Source of the DNA: an uncultured Aquimarina sp.
Lineage (GTDB): Bacteria > Bacteroidota > Bacteroidia > Flavobacteriales > Flavobacteriaceae
Length of the DNA: 52,111 nt
NCBI GenBank assembly: GCA_937951135.1
Contig: CALFCI010000152.1
Span: 1-52,111 of the forward strand
Direction of reading: 5' to 3'
Position 1 is the stretch's first letter, and each line of letters begins with the position of its first letter. Below are positions 19,396 to 29,682 of this stretch, piece by piece. The position numbers were made by a program, and so were the translations under genes. The notes beneath the pieces are model-generated. The model ran no database searches and was not told the DNA's origin. It worked only from the letters and a program-made list of their open reading frames with translations.

Positions 19396-21582
19396 ATGGC
19401 AATGCTTAGATTTACAGCACTAAAAGCGGCGATGAATCGTAACACTGTGATGGTGAAAGAGGAAGAACGCCGATCAGAAGTATTTGGAAGATACGTTTTT
19501 CATCAAGATACGATGCAGCAGTACCTCACTAGAGAGGCTTATATTAGTGTTAAAGATGCTATGGAACATGGAACCAAAATTGGTCGAAAAATTGCAGACC
19601 AAATTGCAGTGTCTATGAAAGACTGGGCACTATCGATGGGAGCTACACATTATACGCATTGGTTTCAACCCCTTACAGGGGCAACTGCAGAAAAGCATGA
19701 TAGCTTTTTTGAAACTTTAGGTGTGGGTAGAGGAATAGAACGTTTTGGTGGTGACCAATTGGTACAACAAGAACCGGATGCATCTTCTTTTCCACATGGA
19801 GGTATTCGAAATACTTTTGAAGCTAGAGGGTATACCGCCTGGGATCCTTTTTCACCTGCTTTTATTTATGGAACTACCTTGTGTATCCCTACCGTTTTTG
19901 TATCCTATACAGGGGAAGCATTAGATTATAAAACTCCTTTGTTACGAGCATTACATGCTATGGATCAGGCAGCCACTGGAGTCGCTAAATATTTTGATAA
20001 GAATGTGAAAAAAGTAAATGCTTCTTTAGGCTGGGAGCAAGAATATTTTTTGGTGGATCGTGCGCTGGCGAATGCTAGGCCTGATATTGTAATGACAGGA
20101 AGAACATTATTAGGGCATTCTTCTGCGAAAGGGCAACAATTGGATGATCATTATTTTGGAAGCATTCCTAATCGAGCATTAGCATTTATGCGAGATTTAG
20201 AAGTAGAGTGTATCGGCTTAGGGATTCCAGTAAAAACAAGGCATAATGAAGTCGCTCCAAATCAATTTGAAATGGCTCCTATTTTTGAAGAAACGAATCT
20301 TGCCGTAGATCATAATGCTTTGCTTATGGATATTATGGATAAGGTTGCAGAGCGTCATGAGCTTAAGGTGTTATTGCATGAAAAACCATTTGCAGGGATA
20401 AACGGATCTGGAAAACATAACAATTGGTCTTTGACAACGAATACGGGGGTTAATGTACTGCAACCCGGTAAAACACCAATGAGTAATTTGCAATTCTTAA
20501 CCTTTTTTATTACTACAATTAAAGCTATTCATGAACATGAAGCGTTAATGCGTGCAGGGATTGCCTCGGCAAGTAATGATCACCGTTTAGGAAGTAATGA
20601 GGCACCACCTGCAATAATGTCGGTCTTTATTGGAGAGCAGCTAACGGCCGTGCTTAAAGAACTAGAAGGAGTAACGGATGGGAAGTTGTCGCCTAAAGAA
20701 AAAACCGATCTAAAGTTGAATGTAGTAGGTAAAATTCCTGAAATTTTACTAGATAATACGGATCGTAATCGTACTTCGCCTTTTGCTTTTACCGGAAATA
20801 AATTTGAGTTTAGAGCGGTTGGGTCTAAAGCGAATTGTGCTAATCCTATGACAATACTTAATACTATTGTCGCTAAGCAGTTGCAAGATTTTAAAATAGA
20901 AGTAGATGTTTTAATTGACAAAAAGGGCTTGAAAAAGGATGAAGCTATTTTTAATGTTTTACGAGAATATATAAAGCAATCTAAAAATATCCTTTTTGAT
21001 GGGAATGGGTATAGCAAGGAATGGGAGATTGAAGCTGGGAAACGCAAATTAAGTAACCATAAAACCACGCCTGAAGCCCTGAAGGCTAAAATTTCTAAAA
21101 AAACATTTGAAGTGTATGAAGCTACAGGTGTAATGAATAGGAAGGAAGTAGAAGCGCGTTACGAAATCGAAATTGAAGAATATGCATTACGGATTCAAAT
21201 CGAAGGGCGTGTACTAGGGGATATCGCTAGAAATCATGTGATTCCTACGGCGATTAAATATCAAAACACACTCCTTAATAATGTTTCGGGCTTAAAAACA
21301 ATATATAATACGGACTTTAAGAAATATGCAAAAGAGCAATTAGAGATCATTGAAGATATTTCTATGCACATTGGATTGATAAATGCCAAAGTGAAAGAGA
21401 TGACAGAGGAGCGTAGAAAAGCAAATATTTTGAAAAATTCAGAAGAAAAGGCAACAGCTTATTGTGTTCAGGTAAAACCATTATTTGATACTATTCGATA
21501 TAGTTGTGATAAGTTAGAGTTGTTAGTAGATGATCAATTGTGGCCCTTGACGAAATATAGAGAATTGTTGTTTACGCGTTGA
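19396..21582 (+). CDS. glnN: Glutamine synthetase type III
   Basis: ~728 aa; FGRYVFHQDTMQQYL, HYTHWFQPLTGATAEKHDSF, GINGSGKHNNWSL; ORF opens at 19360, likely start MAMLRFTALKAAMNR. Confidence 0.94.
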   Translation: MAMLRFTALKAAMNRNTVMVKEEERRSEVFGRYVFHQDTMQQYLTREAYISVKDAMEHGTKIGRKIADQIAVSMKDWALSMGATHYTHWFQPLTGATAEKHDSFFETLGVGRGIERFGGDQLVQQEPDASSFPHGGIRNTFEARGYTAWDPFSPAFIYGTTLCIPTVFVSYTGEALDYKTPLLRALHAMDQAATGVAKYFDKNVKKVNASLGWEQEYFLVDRALANARPDIVMTGRTLLGHSSAKGQQLDDHYFGSIPNRALAFMRDLEVECIGLGIPVKTRHNEVAPNQFEMAPIFEETNLAVDHNALLMDIMDKVAERHELKVLLHEKPFAGINGSGKHNNWSLTTNTGVNVLQPGKTPMSNLQFLTFFITTIKAIHEHEALMRAGIASASNDHRLGSNEAPPAIMSVFIGEQLTAVLKELEGVTDGKLSPKEKTDLKLNVVGKIPEILLDNTDRNRTSPFAFTGNKFEFRAVGSKANCANPMTILNTIVAKQLQDFKIEVDVLIDKKGLKKDEAIFNVLREYIKQSKNILFDGNGYSKEWEIEAGKRKLSNHKTTPEALKAKISKKTFEVYEATGVMNRKEVEARYEIEIEEYALRIQIEGRVLGDIARNHVIPTAIKYQNTLLNNVSGLKTIYNTDFKKYAKEQLEIIEDISMHIGLINAKVKEMTEERRKANILKNSEEKATAYCVQVKPLFDTIRYSCDKLELLVDDQLWPLTKYRELLFTR

Positions 21583-21636
21583 TTTTTTTCTGAGGTTTTA
21601 GAGACTGGGTAAGAGAGTATTGAGAGAAGAGAGAAG

Positions 21637-21665
21637 AGATTTGTTGACCAAAGGTCAACAAATCT
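21637..21665. repeat. Perfect 13-bp-arm hairpin with GACC-AAA-GGTC core
   Basis: agatttgttgacc-aaa-ggtcaacaaatct. Confidence 0.8.
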
Positions 21666-21736
21666 AAAATCTAAAATACGGATTTCCTTATTTTAAAATA
21701 CCTGAAAACAGTGTCTTCTATGCGAAGGAATGCTTA

Positions 21737-21744
21737 TATCTTTG
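21737..21744 (+). promoter_or_regulatory. Bacteroidota -7 element (TAnnTTTG)
   Basis: TATCTTTG 24 bp upstream of the ATG at 21769. Confidence 0.55.
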
Positions 21745-21768
21745 TGCCAATCATTAATTTATATAGAT

Positions 21769-22053
21769 ATGTTAGAAATTTTTGGATTAGTTTTCTTGAT
21801 AAAGGAAATACGAAAAATGACAGAAGCTAAAGGTGTAGCTGCTAAAAAATACATTATTATTACAGTTGTTGCTTGGTTTGTGCTAGAGGTTTCTGGTGCT
21901 GTTGTAGGCTTAGCGCTGTGGGGTGATTCAGGATTTGAGTACATTGGATTGGCTATTTTAGGCGCTATAGTAGGAGGAGGGATAGGTTATTTTATAACCC
22001 AGAATGCTATGGAAAAACTACCAGATGTAATCCCAGGGGGTATTGAAGAATAG
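21769..22053 (+). CDS. Small predicted membrane protein
   Basis: ~94 aa, two hydrophobic segments; start chosen at MLEIFGL because the TAnnTTTG element lies inside the longer ORF (opens 21730). Confidence 0.7.
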   Translation: MLEIFGLVFLIKEIRKMTEAKGVAAKKYIIITVVAWFVLEVSGAVVGLALWGDSGFEYIGLAILGAIVGGGIGYFITQNAMEKLPDVIPGGIEE

Positions 22054-22061
22054 TTCTTTTT

Positions 22062-22236
22062 AACCCAGATTATGCAATAGCACTTCGTCATGAGGTTTGA
22101 AATTGCGATACAATATGATGATTTCTAAAATTTAGTATAATAACGTCCCTACGGTTAAGTTTAAAAAAACATAGCGAAGGTATATTTTGAAGTAGTTTCA
22201 AGCTGTAATAGGATTTCTACTGCATAAATCCAGGTT
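22062..22236 (+). mobile_element. MITE-like non-coding repeat, copy A
   Basis: Terminal inverted repeats AACCCAGATTATGCAATAG / CTACTGCATAAATCCAGGTT; whole element is similar to the reverse complement of 39354-39524. Confidence 0.75.
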
Positions 22237-22292
22237 GTTATGATTTGTTGAAATTTGGAAAAATAGCATTTTTTCATACTATAGATTTACTG

Positions 22293-22300
22293 TATATTTG
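22293..22300 (+). promoter_or_regulatory. Bacteroidota -7 element (TAnnTTTG) upstream of the purM-like gene
   Basis: TATATTTG 38 bp upstream of the ATG. Confidence 0.6.
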
Positions 22301-22338
22301 CCCTCCCCAAGCTTTGGGGTTAAATACAGAACAGTATC

Positions 22339-23517
22339 ATGAGTAAAGAAGTAAGTAAGCGATATGCGCAACGTGGGGTTTCAGCATCTAAAGAAGATGT
22401 CCACAATGCGATTAAGACAATAGATAAAGGATTGTTTCCTAGGGCATTTTGTAAAATTGTGCCAGACTATCTTACTCAGGATAAAGAGTATTGCTTAGTT
22501 ATGCACGCAGATGGTGCAGGAACAAAATCTTCTTTAGCATATATGTATTGGAAAGAAACAGGTGATGTTTCGGTATGGAAGGGAATTGCTCAAGATGCAT
22601 TAATTATGAATATAGATGATCTTTTGTGTGTAGGCGTTACGGATAATATCGTATTGTCCTCTACCATAGGTCGGAATAAAAATTTAATTCCAGGAGAAGT
22701 GATTTCTGCCATTATTAACGGAACAGAAGCGTTATTACAGGATTTAAAATCGTATGGAGTAACCGTGCATAGTACAGGTGGAGAAACAGCGGATGTTGGA
22801 GATTTGGTGCGTACTATTATTGTAGATTCTACAGTAACAGCACGTATGAAAAGAGCTGATGTTATTGATAATGCAAATATCCGTGAAGGTGATGTAATTG
22901 TTGGGTTGTCTTCTTTTGGGCAAGCTACATACGAAAAGGAATATAATGGAGGAATGGGGAGTAATGGATTAACTTCGGCACGACATGATGTATTTCATAA
23001 AGCATTGGCTAAGAAATATCCTGAGAGTTATGATGCTGCGGTTCCAGAAGAATTGGTGTATTCAGGAAATAAAGGGCTAACTGATGCGGTAGAAGGTACA
23101 CCTTTGGATGCTGGTAAATTAGTATTGTCACCTACTCGAACGTATGCGCCAATTATTAAAGAAATAGTATCACAATTTGATGGTGATACTATACATGGGA
23201 TGGTACATTGCAGTGGAGGTGCACAAACCAAAATTTTACATTTTGTAGAGCATTTGCATATCATCAAAGATAATATGTTTGAAGTGCCACCATTATTTCG
23301 ATTAATTCAGGAAAGTTCAGGTACAGATTGGAAAGAGATGTATCAAGTATTCAATATGGGGCATCGAATGGAATTATATGTAGCACCAGAAGTAGCAGAA
23401 CAATTAATTGAAATTTCAAAAACATTTAATGTAGATGCTAAAATCGTGGGACGTGTAGAAGCATCTCCAGAAAAAAGATTGACGATACAAAGTGAGTTTG
23501 GTACTTACGAGTATTAA
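22339..23517 (+). CDS. purM: Phosphoribosylformylglycinamidine cyclo-ligase (AIR synthase-like)
   Basis: 392 aa; YAQRGVSASKEDVHNAIK, ADGAGTKSSLAYMYWKETGD, STGGETADVGDLVRTIIVD, HGMVHCSGGAQTK, MGHRMELYV. Confidence 0.85.
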   Translation: MSKEVSKRYAQRGVSASKEDVHNAIKTIDKGLFPRAFCKIVPDYLTQDKEYCLVMHADGAGTKSSLAYMYWKETGDVSVWKGIAQDALIMNIDDLLCVGVTDNIVLSSTIGRNKNLIPGEVISAIINGTEALLQDLKSYGVTVHSTGGETADVGDLVRTIIVDSTVTARMKRADVIDNANIREGDVIVGLSSFGQATYEKEYNGGMGSNGLTSARHDVFHKALAKKYPESYDAAVPEELVYSGNKGLTDAVEGTPLDAGKLVLSPTRTYAPIIKEIVSQFDGDTIHGMVHCSGGAQTKILHFVEHLHIIKDNMFEVPPLFRLIQESSGTDWKEMYQVFNMGHRMELYVAPEVAEQLIEISKTFNVDAKIVGRVEASPEKRLTIQSEFGTYEY

Positions 23518-23636
23518 TTTTTTTCAAGAATAGTATTAGAATATCTTCTAGGGTTTTGTTGAAAAAAGACATTAGAAAGTAGTTTTATTAGGCTGAAAAA
23601 TAAGAATAGAAATATGATTTTAAATACACACATCAA

Positions 23637-24407
23637 ATGAAAAAGCAAATATTAGTAATAGCAATGTCTCTTTTTGCGATAGGGAGTTATGCGCAATTTG
23701 GAAAAAAATTACTTAAAAAAGGGAATATCAAAGCGGGAACAAAGTTAGTGAAAGCGGCAACATTATCTGACGATGATATGGCAGCACTTTCCTTACAATC
23801 GGTAGCTTGGATGGATAATAATAACCCTGTAGCTCCAGAAGGTAATGCGTATCAAGAACGGTTGAGTAAATTAGTATCAGGTGTTAAAGTAGAAGATCTT
23901 GCAGGGCTAAATTTCGCAGTATATTTAGTGACTGATATCAATGCATTTGCTACTCCAGATGGAAGTGTGAGGATAATGGCGGGACTTATGGATTTAATGA
24001 CAGATGATGAGCTGTTAAGTGTTATTGGTCATGAGATCGGACATGTGAAACTAGGACATTCTAAAGAGCGTTACAGAACAGCACATGCAATTTCTGCAGG
24101 GAAAGATTTGGCAAGTGCAAATGTGAAAAATGGTCAAGTTCTGGAAGATAAGCAAGTTGGAGGCTTTGTAGAAAATGTACTAAATGCACAATTTTCTCAA
24201 GCGAATGAGTCGGAGTCTGATAAATATGGATTCGAATTTATGGTGAAATATGAATTTGATTATCATGCTATGGAAACTGCTTTTTCGAAATTAGCAGAGT
24301 TGAGTGGAGATGGTGGTAAAGGATCATTAATGTCTTCGCACCCAGGTGCTGCGAATCGATCTAAAAAAGCAAAAGAAAGAGCTGAAAAACAAGATGCTGG
24401 GAAGTAA
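23637..24407 (+). CDS. M48 family metallopeptidase, secreted
   Basis: Signal peptide MKKQILVIAMSLFAIGSYAQ; zinc motif HEIGHVKLGH; downstream E-x-x-x-D (NESESDKYGFEFM). Confidence 0.9.
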   Translation: MKKQILVIAMSLFAIGSYAQFGKKLLKKGNIKAGTKLVKAATLSDDDMAALSLQSVAWMDNNNPVAPEGNAYQERLSKLVSGVKVEDLAGLNFAVYLVTDINAFATPDGSVRIMAGLMDLMTDDELLSVIGHEIGHVKLGHSKERYRTAHAISAGKDLASANVKNGQVLEDKQVGGFVENVLNAQFSQANESESDKYGFEFMVKYEFDYHAMETAFSKLAELSGDGGKGSLMSSHPGAANRSKKAKERAEKQDAGK

Positions 24408-24433
24408 TAGTTTGGATCGCTGATATTATAGTA

Positions 24434-24471
24434 ATCCTCACAGGTTTTTAGAAACCTGTGAGGATTTTTTT
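24434..24471 (+). terminator. Intrinsic terminator
   Basis: atcctcacaggttt-ttag-aaacctgtgaggat followed by a T tract. Confidence 0.85.
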
Positions 24472-24520
24472 AGTAAAAAATAGTACTTTAGCAAACTTTA
24501 CCAGTAGAGGGATATAGACT

Positions 24521-25597
24521 ATGATTGATAAATTAAATATTGTAAAACAACGATACGATGAGGTGAGTGACTTGATCATTCAACCTGATATTATTGCAGA
24601 TCAAAAACGATACGTGCGTTTAAACAAAGAATATAAAGATCTTCGTTTATTAATGGACGAGCGGGAACGTTATATTGAGTTAACAGATAATCTGAAGGAG
24701 GCTGAAGAAATTATAGCTGACGGGAGTGATGCTGAGATGGTGGATATGGCAAAAATGCAGCTGGAAGAGGCAAAAGAACAACTGCCTGGGCTAGAAGAAA
24801 ATATTCGTTTTATGTTGGTGCCTAAAGATCCTGAAGATGCTAAAAATTGTGTGATGGAGATTCGCGCAGGAACGGGTGGAGATGAAGCTAGTATTTTTGC
24901 AGGAGACTTGTTTCGAATGTATACCAAATATTGTGAAGGTAGAGGATGGAGTACTAGTGTTGTAGATTTGAATGAAGGTACTAGTGGTGGGTATAAAGAA
25001 ATTATCTTTGAAGTCAATGGAGAGGATGTATATGGGGTGTTGAAATTTGAAGCCGGAGTGCATCGTGTACAACGTGTGCCTCAAACGGAAACACAAGGTC
25101 GTGTGCATACTAGTGCTGCAACCGTAATGGTATTGCCAGAAGCAGAAGAATTTGATGTAGAGTTAGATATGAAAGAAGTACGTATAGAACGTACTACATC
25201 TACTGGGCCTGGAGGGCAATCGGTGAATACTACCTATTCTGCTATTAAATTACATCATGAGCCTACAGGGATGATTGTAAGTTGTCAAGACCAGAAATCA
25301 TCGCATAAAAACTTGGAAAAAGCACTGAAGGTATTGCGTTCTCGTTTGTATGATATTGAATTGGAAAAAAAGCAAGCAGCAGATTCTGAAAAACGAAAAA
25401 GTATGGTGTCTTCTGGAGACCGTTCTGCAAAAATTAGGACTTATAATTACTCACAGGGGCGTGTTACGGATCACCGTATCGGATTAACGCTCTATGATTT
25501 GAGTAATATTATTGACGGTAATATCCAAAAGATTGTGGATGAATTGCGAATGGTTGCAAATACAGAAAAACTAAAAGACTCAGGAGAGTTGTTTTAA
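24521..25597 (+). CDS. prfA: Peptide chain release factor 1
   Basis: 358 aa; [26 protein letters not shown] motif [25 protein letters not shown]. Confidence 0.96.
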   Translation: MIDKLNIVKQRYDEVSDLIIQPDIIADQKRYVRLNKEYKDLRLLMDERERYIELTDNLKEAEEIIADGSDAEMVDMAKMQLEEAKEQLPGLEENIRFMLVPKDPEDAKNCVMEIRAGTGGDEASIFAGDLFRMYTKYCEGRGWSTSVVDLNEGTSGGYKEIIFEVNGEDVYGVLKFEAGVHRVQRVPQTETQGRVHTSAATVMVLPEAEEFDVELDMKEVRIERTTSTGPGGQSVNTTYSAIKLHHEPTGMIVSCQDQKSSHKNLEKALKVLRSRLYDIELEKKQAADSEKRKSMVSSGDRSAKIRTYNYSQGRVTDHRIGLTLYDLSNIIDGNIQKIVDELRMVANTEKLKDSGELF

Positions 25598-25625
25598 GAC
25601 GACTATTATCTAATATACTTACACT

Positions 25626-25666
25626 ACACCCTACTAGGTTTTTAAAACCTAGTAGGGTGTTTTTTT
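25626..25666. terminator. Bidirectional terminator between convergent prfA and lgt
   Basis: acaccctactaggtttt-t-aaaacctagtagggtgt followed by a T tract. Confidence 0.85.
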
Positions 25667-25677
25667 ATGCAGATATG

Positions 25678-26604
25678 TTACTTGTTTATTTCTGTTGGTT
25701 TAGACCGCAATACAAAATACAAACCAGCAATAATAAATGGGATACTTAGCCATTGTCCAGTCGATAAAGTTTCTCCTAGCTGGTCTTCAAACCCACCTTG
25801 ACTTTTCTTTACAAACTCTACGATAAAACGAACTACCCAAATTAGGATCAAGTACATCCCGAATAAAAACCCTGGTTGATTTCGTTTCTCTGTTTTCCAA
25901 TAGAAAAACCATAGCATAAAAGAAACAAAAATATAACCAAACGCCTCGTATAATTGTGCCGGATGACGGTATGGTATGGCTGCTAAAATTTCTGAAAATT
26001 GAGGGTTTTCTATTAATGCAGCATAAGCCTTATTTACATTGTCAATACCCGTTGCTTTTACCGCCTGGTATCCCGGAATCGCATCGCGTATAAATTTAAC
26101 TCCAAATACAGAATCAGTAGTATTTCCAATGATCTCGGAGTTGAAAAAATTACCCATACGTACAAAAATACCTCCAAATGCGGCAGGTATTGTTACTCGA
26201 TCCAAAACCCACATTGTAGGTTTGTTTAGTATTTTTTTGGAATATAAATGCATGGCAATGATAAATGCAATCGCTGCGCCATGACTTGCTAATCCTCTAA
26301 ACCCTGTAAACTCGAAAGGGTCAAACTTGAAAGGGAGTAAAATTTCTAATAAGTGATTTTTAAAATACCCCCAATCGTAAAAAATCACATGTCCCAGTCG
26401 TGCTCCTAATAAGGTACCCACAACAGCATAAATGAAAACAGAATCTAATTTTTCCATCGAAATGCCTTCTCTAATATAGATACGTTTCATCAATTGCCAT
26501 CCTAAGGAAAAGGCAACAACAAACATTAAACTATAAAAATGAATGGTAAAGAAACCTAAGTTGATTCCTTCGATTGGATTCCATATTATTTTTGTGAATA
26601 TCAT
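25678..26604 (-). CDS. lgt: Prolipoprotein diacylglyceryl transferase
   Basis: GARLGHVIFYDW, RMGNFFNSEIIG, RHPAQLYEAFGYI. Confidence 0.95.
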   Translation of the reverse strand: MIFTKIIWNPIEGINLGFFTIHFYSLMFVVAFSLGWQLMKRIYIREGISMEKLDSVFIYAVVGTLLGARLGHVIFYDWGYFKNHLLEILLPFKFDPFEFTGFRGLASHGAAIAFIIAMHLYSKKILNKPTMWVLDRVTIPAAFGGIFVRMGNFFNSEIIGNTTDSVFGVKFIRDAIPGYQAVKATGIDNVNKAYAALIENPQFSEILAAIPYRHPAQLYEAFGYIFVSFMLWFFYWKTEKRNQPGFLFGMYLILIWVVRFIVEFVKKSQGGFEDQLGETLSTGQWLSIPFIIAGLYFVLRSKPTEINK

Positions 26605-26805
26605 GTGTGTGCTATTTTTCTATGTAAATATAAAGGTTTCCTAATTATGAATTCATAATTTTTAGTTGTTGGTTGATCGTTGTCAGTTGATCGTTTTTTC
26701 GCATCACTCTAATATAACTTCTAGTCTTTAGGATTTATCTTTTTTCATAACTACTGTGCATAAAATTCTCATTACTAAATACTTATATATCAATACTAAC
26801 TCTTC

Positions 26806-27045
26806 CTAAGGTACAGGATCATATCCACTACCTCCCCAAGGATGACAGCTACAAATACGTTTTATGGCTAATACACTTCCTTTTCCTATGCCATGTTTTT
26901 GCAAAGCTTCTGCGCTATAGTGTGAACAAGTAGGCTGATATCTACAAGTAGCAGGGGTTAAAGGTGAAATTACTTTTTGATACACACGAATGAGTCCAAT
27001 AAAAGGAGTAGTTAATATGTTTTGTATCGTAAGTTTTTTCATCAT
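26806..27045 (-). CDS. yidD: Membrane protein insertion efficiency factor
   Basis: [35 protein letters not shown]...[13 protein letters not shown]. Confidence 0.96.
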   Translation of the reverse strand: MMKKLTIQNILTTPFIGLIRVYQKVISPLTPATCRYQPTCSHYSAEALQKHGIGKGSVLAIKRICSCHPWGGSGYDPVP

Positions 27046-27133
27046 TTAAGGTTGTTATGACAATACGATTATTAGAGGTTAAAAATCTAGATGTTCTCCT
27101 TTTTGTATCTCATCATCTTTTTGTCTTACAGTC

Positions 27134-28624
27134 TTAGGATAAAGAGAATGTAGTCCCTTCGCGTCCATCTTTTAGTTGAATGCCCATGGCTAACAATTCA
27201 TCTCTAATTTTATCTCCAGTGGCAAAATCTTTATTTGCTCTAGCTTCAGCTCTGAGTTGAATTAATAGTTTAACCGTTCCAGAGAGTAGCTCACTAGTGT
27301 CCTCGGTTGCTGCATTGGTATCTTGTAATCCTAATACTTCAAAAACAAAATCATGTAATGTTTGTTGCAGTATTGCATGATCTTCGGCAGTGATTGTAGC
27401 ATTCCCTTCTTTCGCTGTATTGATGAATTTTACGGCTTCAAACAATTTAGCGATAAGAATTGGACTATTAAAATCATCATTCATCGCATCATAACACTCC
27501 TGTCTCCATTCTTGGATATCAAGTCCAGTTGTTGTTGAACTTGTCATCACTTTGGATAGTGTTTGTAAAGCTTCCATTAATTTATGAAATCCTTTTTCAG
27601 AGGCTTCTAATGCTTCTTTAGAAAAGTCTAAGATGCTTCTGTATTGCGCTTGCATCATGAAAAAGCGAGTTACTGAAGGTGCAAATGGTTTTCCCATGAT
27701 GCTATTCTCTCCACTAAATAACTCTCCAGGTGAAATGGTATTTCCGGTAGACTTTGACATCTTTCTCCCGTTAAGTGTTAACATATTGGCATGCATCCAA
27801 TAGTTTACAGGAGATTTTCCACAAGCAGCTTCACCTTGCGCAATCTCACATTCATGATGCGGAAACTTAAGATCCATACCTCCGCCATGAATATCAAAGT
27901 GTTCTCCTAAGTATTTAGTGCTCATTGCGGTGCACTCCAAGTGCCATCCAGGAAATCCATCACTCCAGGGAGAAGGCCATCGCATAATATGCACCTCTTC
28001 TGCTTTTTTCCAAAGGGCAAAATCTTGTGGATTTTTTTTGTCGTCTTGTGCAGTAAGTGCCCTTGAGGTATTGACCATATCCTCAAGATTACGACCACTT
28101 AATTTGCCATATTTATATGAGACGTCAAATTTTTGCACATCAAAATATACCGAGCCATTGGCAACATACGCAAAACCATTATCGATAATAGTTTTGATCA
28201 TTTCGATTTGCTCGATAATATGCCCAGTTGCTGTAGGCTCTATACTTGGGGGTATTGTGTTGAATTTTGATAACACATGATGAAAATCTACGGTATATCG
28301 TTGTACGATTTCCATAGGTTCTAATTGTTCTAATTTTGCTTTTTTGGCAATTTTATCTTCACCAGTATCTGCATCATTTTCTAAGTGTCCGGCATCGGTT
28401 ATATTTCGTACATAGCGTACTTTGTAGTCTAGGTGTTTTAAATACCGATATATTAAATCAAAAGAAATAAAAGTTCTACAATTCCCTAAATGTACATTGC
28501 TATATACCGTCGGTCCACATACATACATACCAATGTTACCCTCAGTAATTGGTGTAAATATTTCTTTCTGACCCGAAATAGAATTGTAAATTTTTAATTC
28601 TTGTGTAGTATGCAAAGAACTCAT
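27134..28624 (-). CDS. cysS: Cysteinyl-tRNA synthetase
   Basis: 496 aa; [60 protein letters not shown]. Confidence 0.97.
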   Translation of the reverse strand: MSSLHTTQELKIYNSISGQKEIFTPITEGNIGMYVCGPTVYSNVHLGNCRTFISFDLIYRYLKHLDYKVRYVRNITDAGHLENDADTGEDKIAKKAKLEQLEPMEIVQRYTVDFHHVLSKFNTIPPSIEPTATGHIIEQIEMIKTIIDNGFAYVANGSVYFDVQKFDVSYKYGKLSGRNLEDMVNTSRALTAQDDKKNPQDFALWKKAEEVHIMRWPSPWSDGFPGWHLECTAMSTKYLGEHFDIHGGGMDLKFPHHECEIAQGEAACGKSPVNYWMHANMLTLNGRKMSKSTGNTISPGELFSGENSIMGKPFAPSVTRFFMMQAQYRSILDFSKEALEASEKGFHKLMEALQTLSKVMTSSTTTGLDIQEWRQECYDAMNDDFNSPILIAKLFEAVKFINTAKEGNATITAEDHAILQQTLHDFVFEVLGLQDTNAATEDTSELLSGTVKLLIQLRAEARANKDFATGDKIRDELLAMGIQLKDGREGTTFSLS

Positions 28625-28705
28625 GCGTGTTGTCGTTACGTTAGTATGTTGAATTAGTAGGTGTTTTGTTTGAATTGTTACACATACGCTGTTATTTTTA
28701 AAACT

Positions 28706-29398
28706 TTAAAAATGAGTATCCAATTTGATATAGTCTAAAAACTCTCTACGTACTGCTACTTCCTTAAATTTACCACCAAATTCACTAGTAACTGTACTGC
28801 TTTCAATATCTCGAATCCCTCTAGAGTTTACGCACAAGTGTTTTGCGTCAATAATACAGGCGACATTTGGAGTTCCTAAAACGGCTTGGAGGTCTTGTAC
28901 AATTTGCATGGTTAATCGTTCTTGTACTTGTGGTCGTTTGGCATAATAATCTACAATACGATTCATTTTTGATAATCCTACAACCGTACCGTTGGAAATA
29001 TACGCTACATGAGCACGACCTACTATAGGGAGTAAATGATGTTCGCAAGTAGAGTATAGGGTAATATTTTTTTCGACTAGCATTTCACCATACTGGTAAT
29101 TGTTCTGAAATGTAGAAGCTTTCGGTTTTCGATCTGGATGTAATCCTGAAAAAATCTCGTTTACAAACATTTTGGCTACACGTTGTGGAGTACCACTTAG
29201 ACTATCGTCGGTTAAGTCTAGCCCTAAGGTTTCCATGATATGATGTACATCTTTTTTGATGGATTCAATTTTGTCCTTGTCACTCAATTCAAACGCATCT
29301 GCTCTTAGTGGAGTGATGGCACTGGTGGATACATGATTGTCTCCCAGTATGTCTACTTCTTCGGTCGCTTTATCCCTTTTCATATGTATTAAATTCAT
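28706..29398 (-). CDS. folE: GTP cyclohydrolase I
   Basis: TLYSTCEHHLLPIVGRAHVAYI, GLSKMNRIVDYYAKRPQVQERLT, CVNSRGI. Confidence 0.95.
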   Translation of the reverse strand: MNLIHMKRDKATEEVDILGDNHVSTSAITPLRADAFELSDKDKIESIKKDVHHIMETLGLDLTDDSLSGTPQRVAKMFVNEIFSGLHPDRKPKASTFQNNYQYGEMLVEKNITLYSTCEHHLLPIVGRAHVAYISNGTVVGLSKMNRIVDYYAKRPQVQERLTMQIVQDLQAVLGTPNVACIIDAKHLCVNSRGIRDIESSTVTSEFGGKFKEVAVRREFLDYIKLDTHF

Positions 29399-29583
29399 TA
29401 CAATATAGATTCAGGCCTTACCAAAAAGATAAGAAGAATCTTATTGCTAATGCTTACGATATCTATAATTGGGTGCAAAGATACGATTTTGTCGTGGGAG
29501 TTGAAATAGGTTTTATCGATAAAGAGTTGAGATATTTAAACTTTTGATTAGATTTAGTAGTTTGAATGTGTAACTAGTTAAGG

Positions 29584-29616
29584 AAACCTCTAGAGTTATA
29601 TAATTCTAGAGGTTTT
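29584..29616. terminator. Candidate hairpin terminator downstream of the GG-leader peptide gene
   Basis: aaacctctaga / tctagaggttt with flanking T tract on the + strand; weak T tract on the minus strand. Confidence 0.5.
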
Positions 29617-29682
29617 TGTACTCTATGATGTCTTAAAAGTTAATGAAGACATAGAATGTATACCGTTTTATAGGTTTGTCAA

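Noticed and set aside
29584-29616. Considered as an RNA regulatory element of folE
   Set aside because: It is upstream of folE but directly downstream of the peptide gene, and reads more simply as a terminator hairpin.
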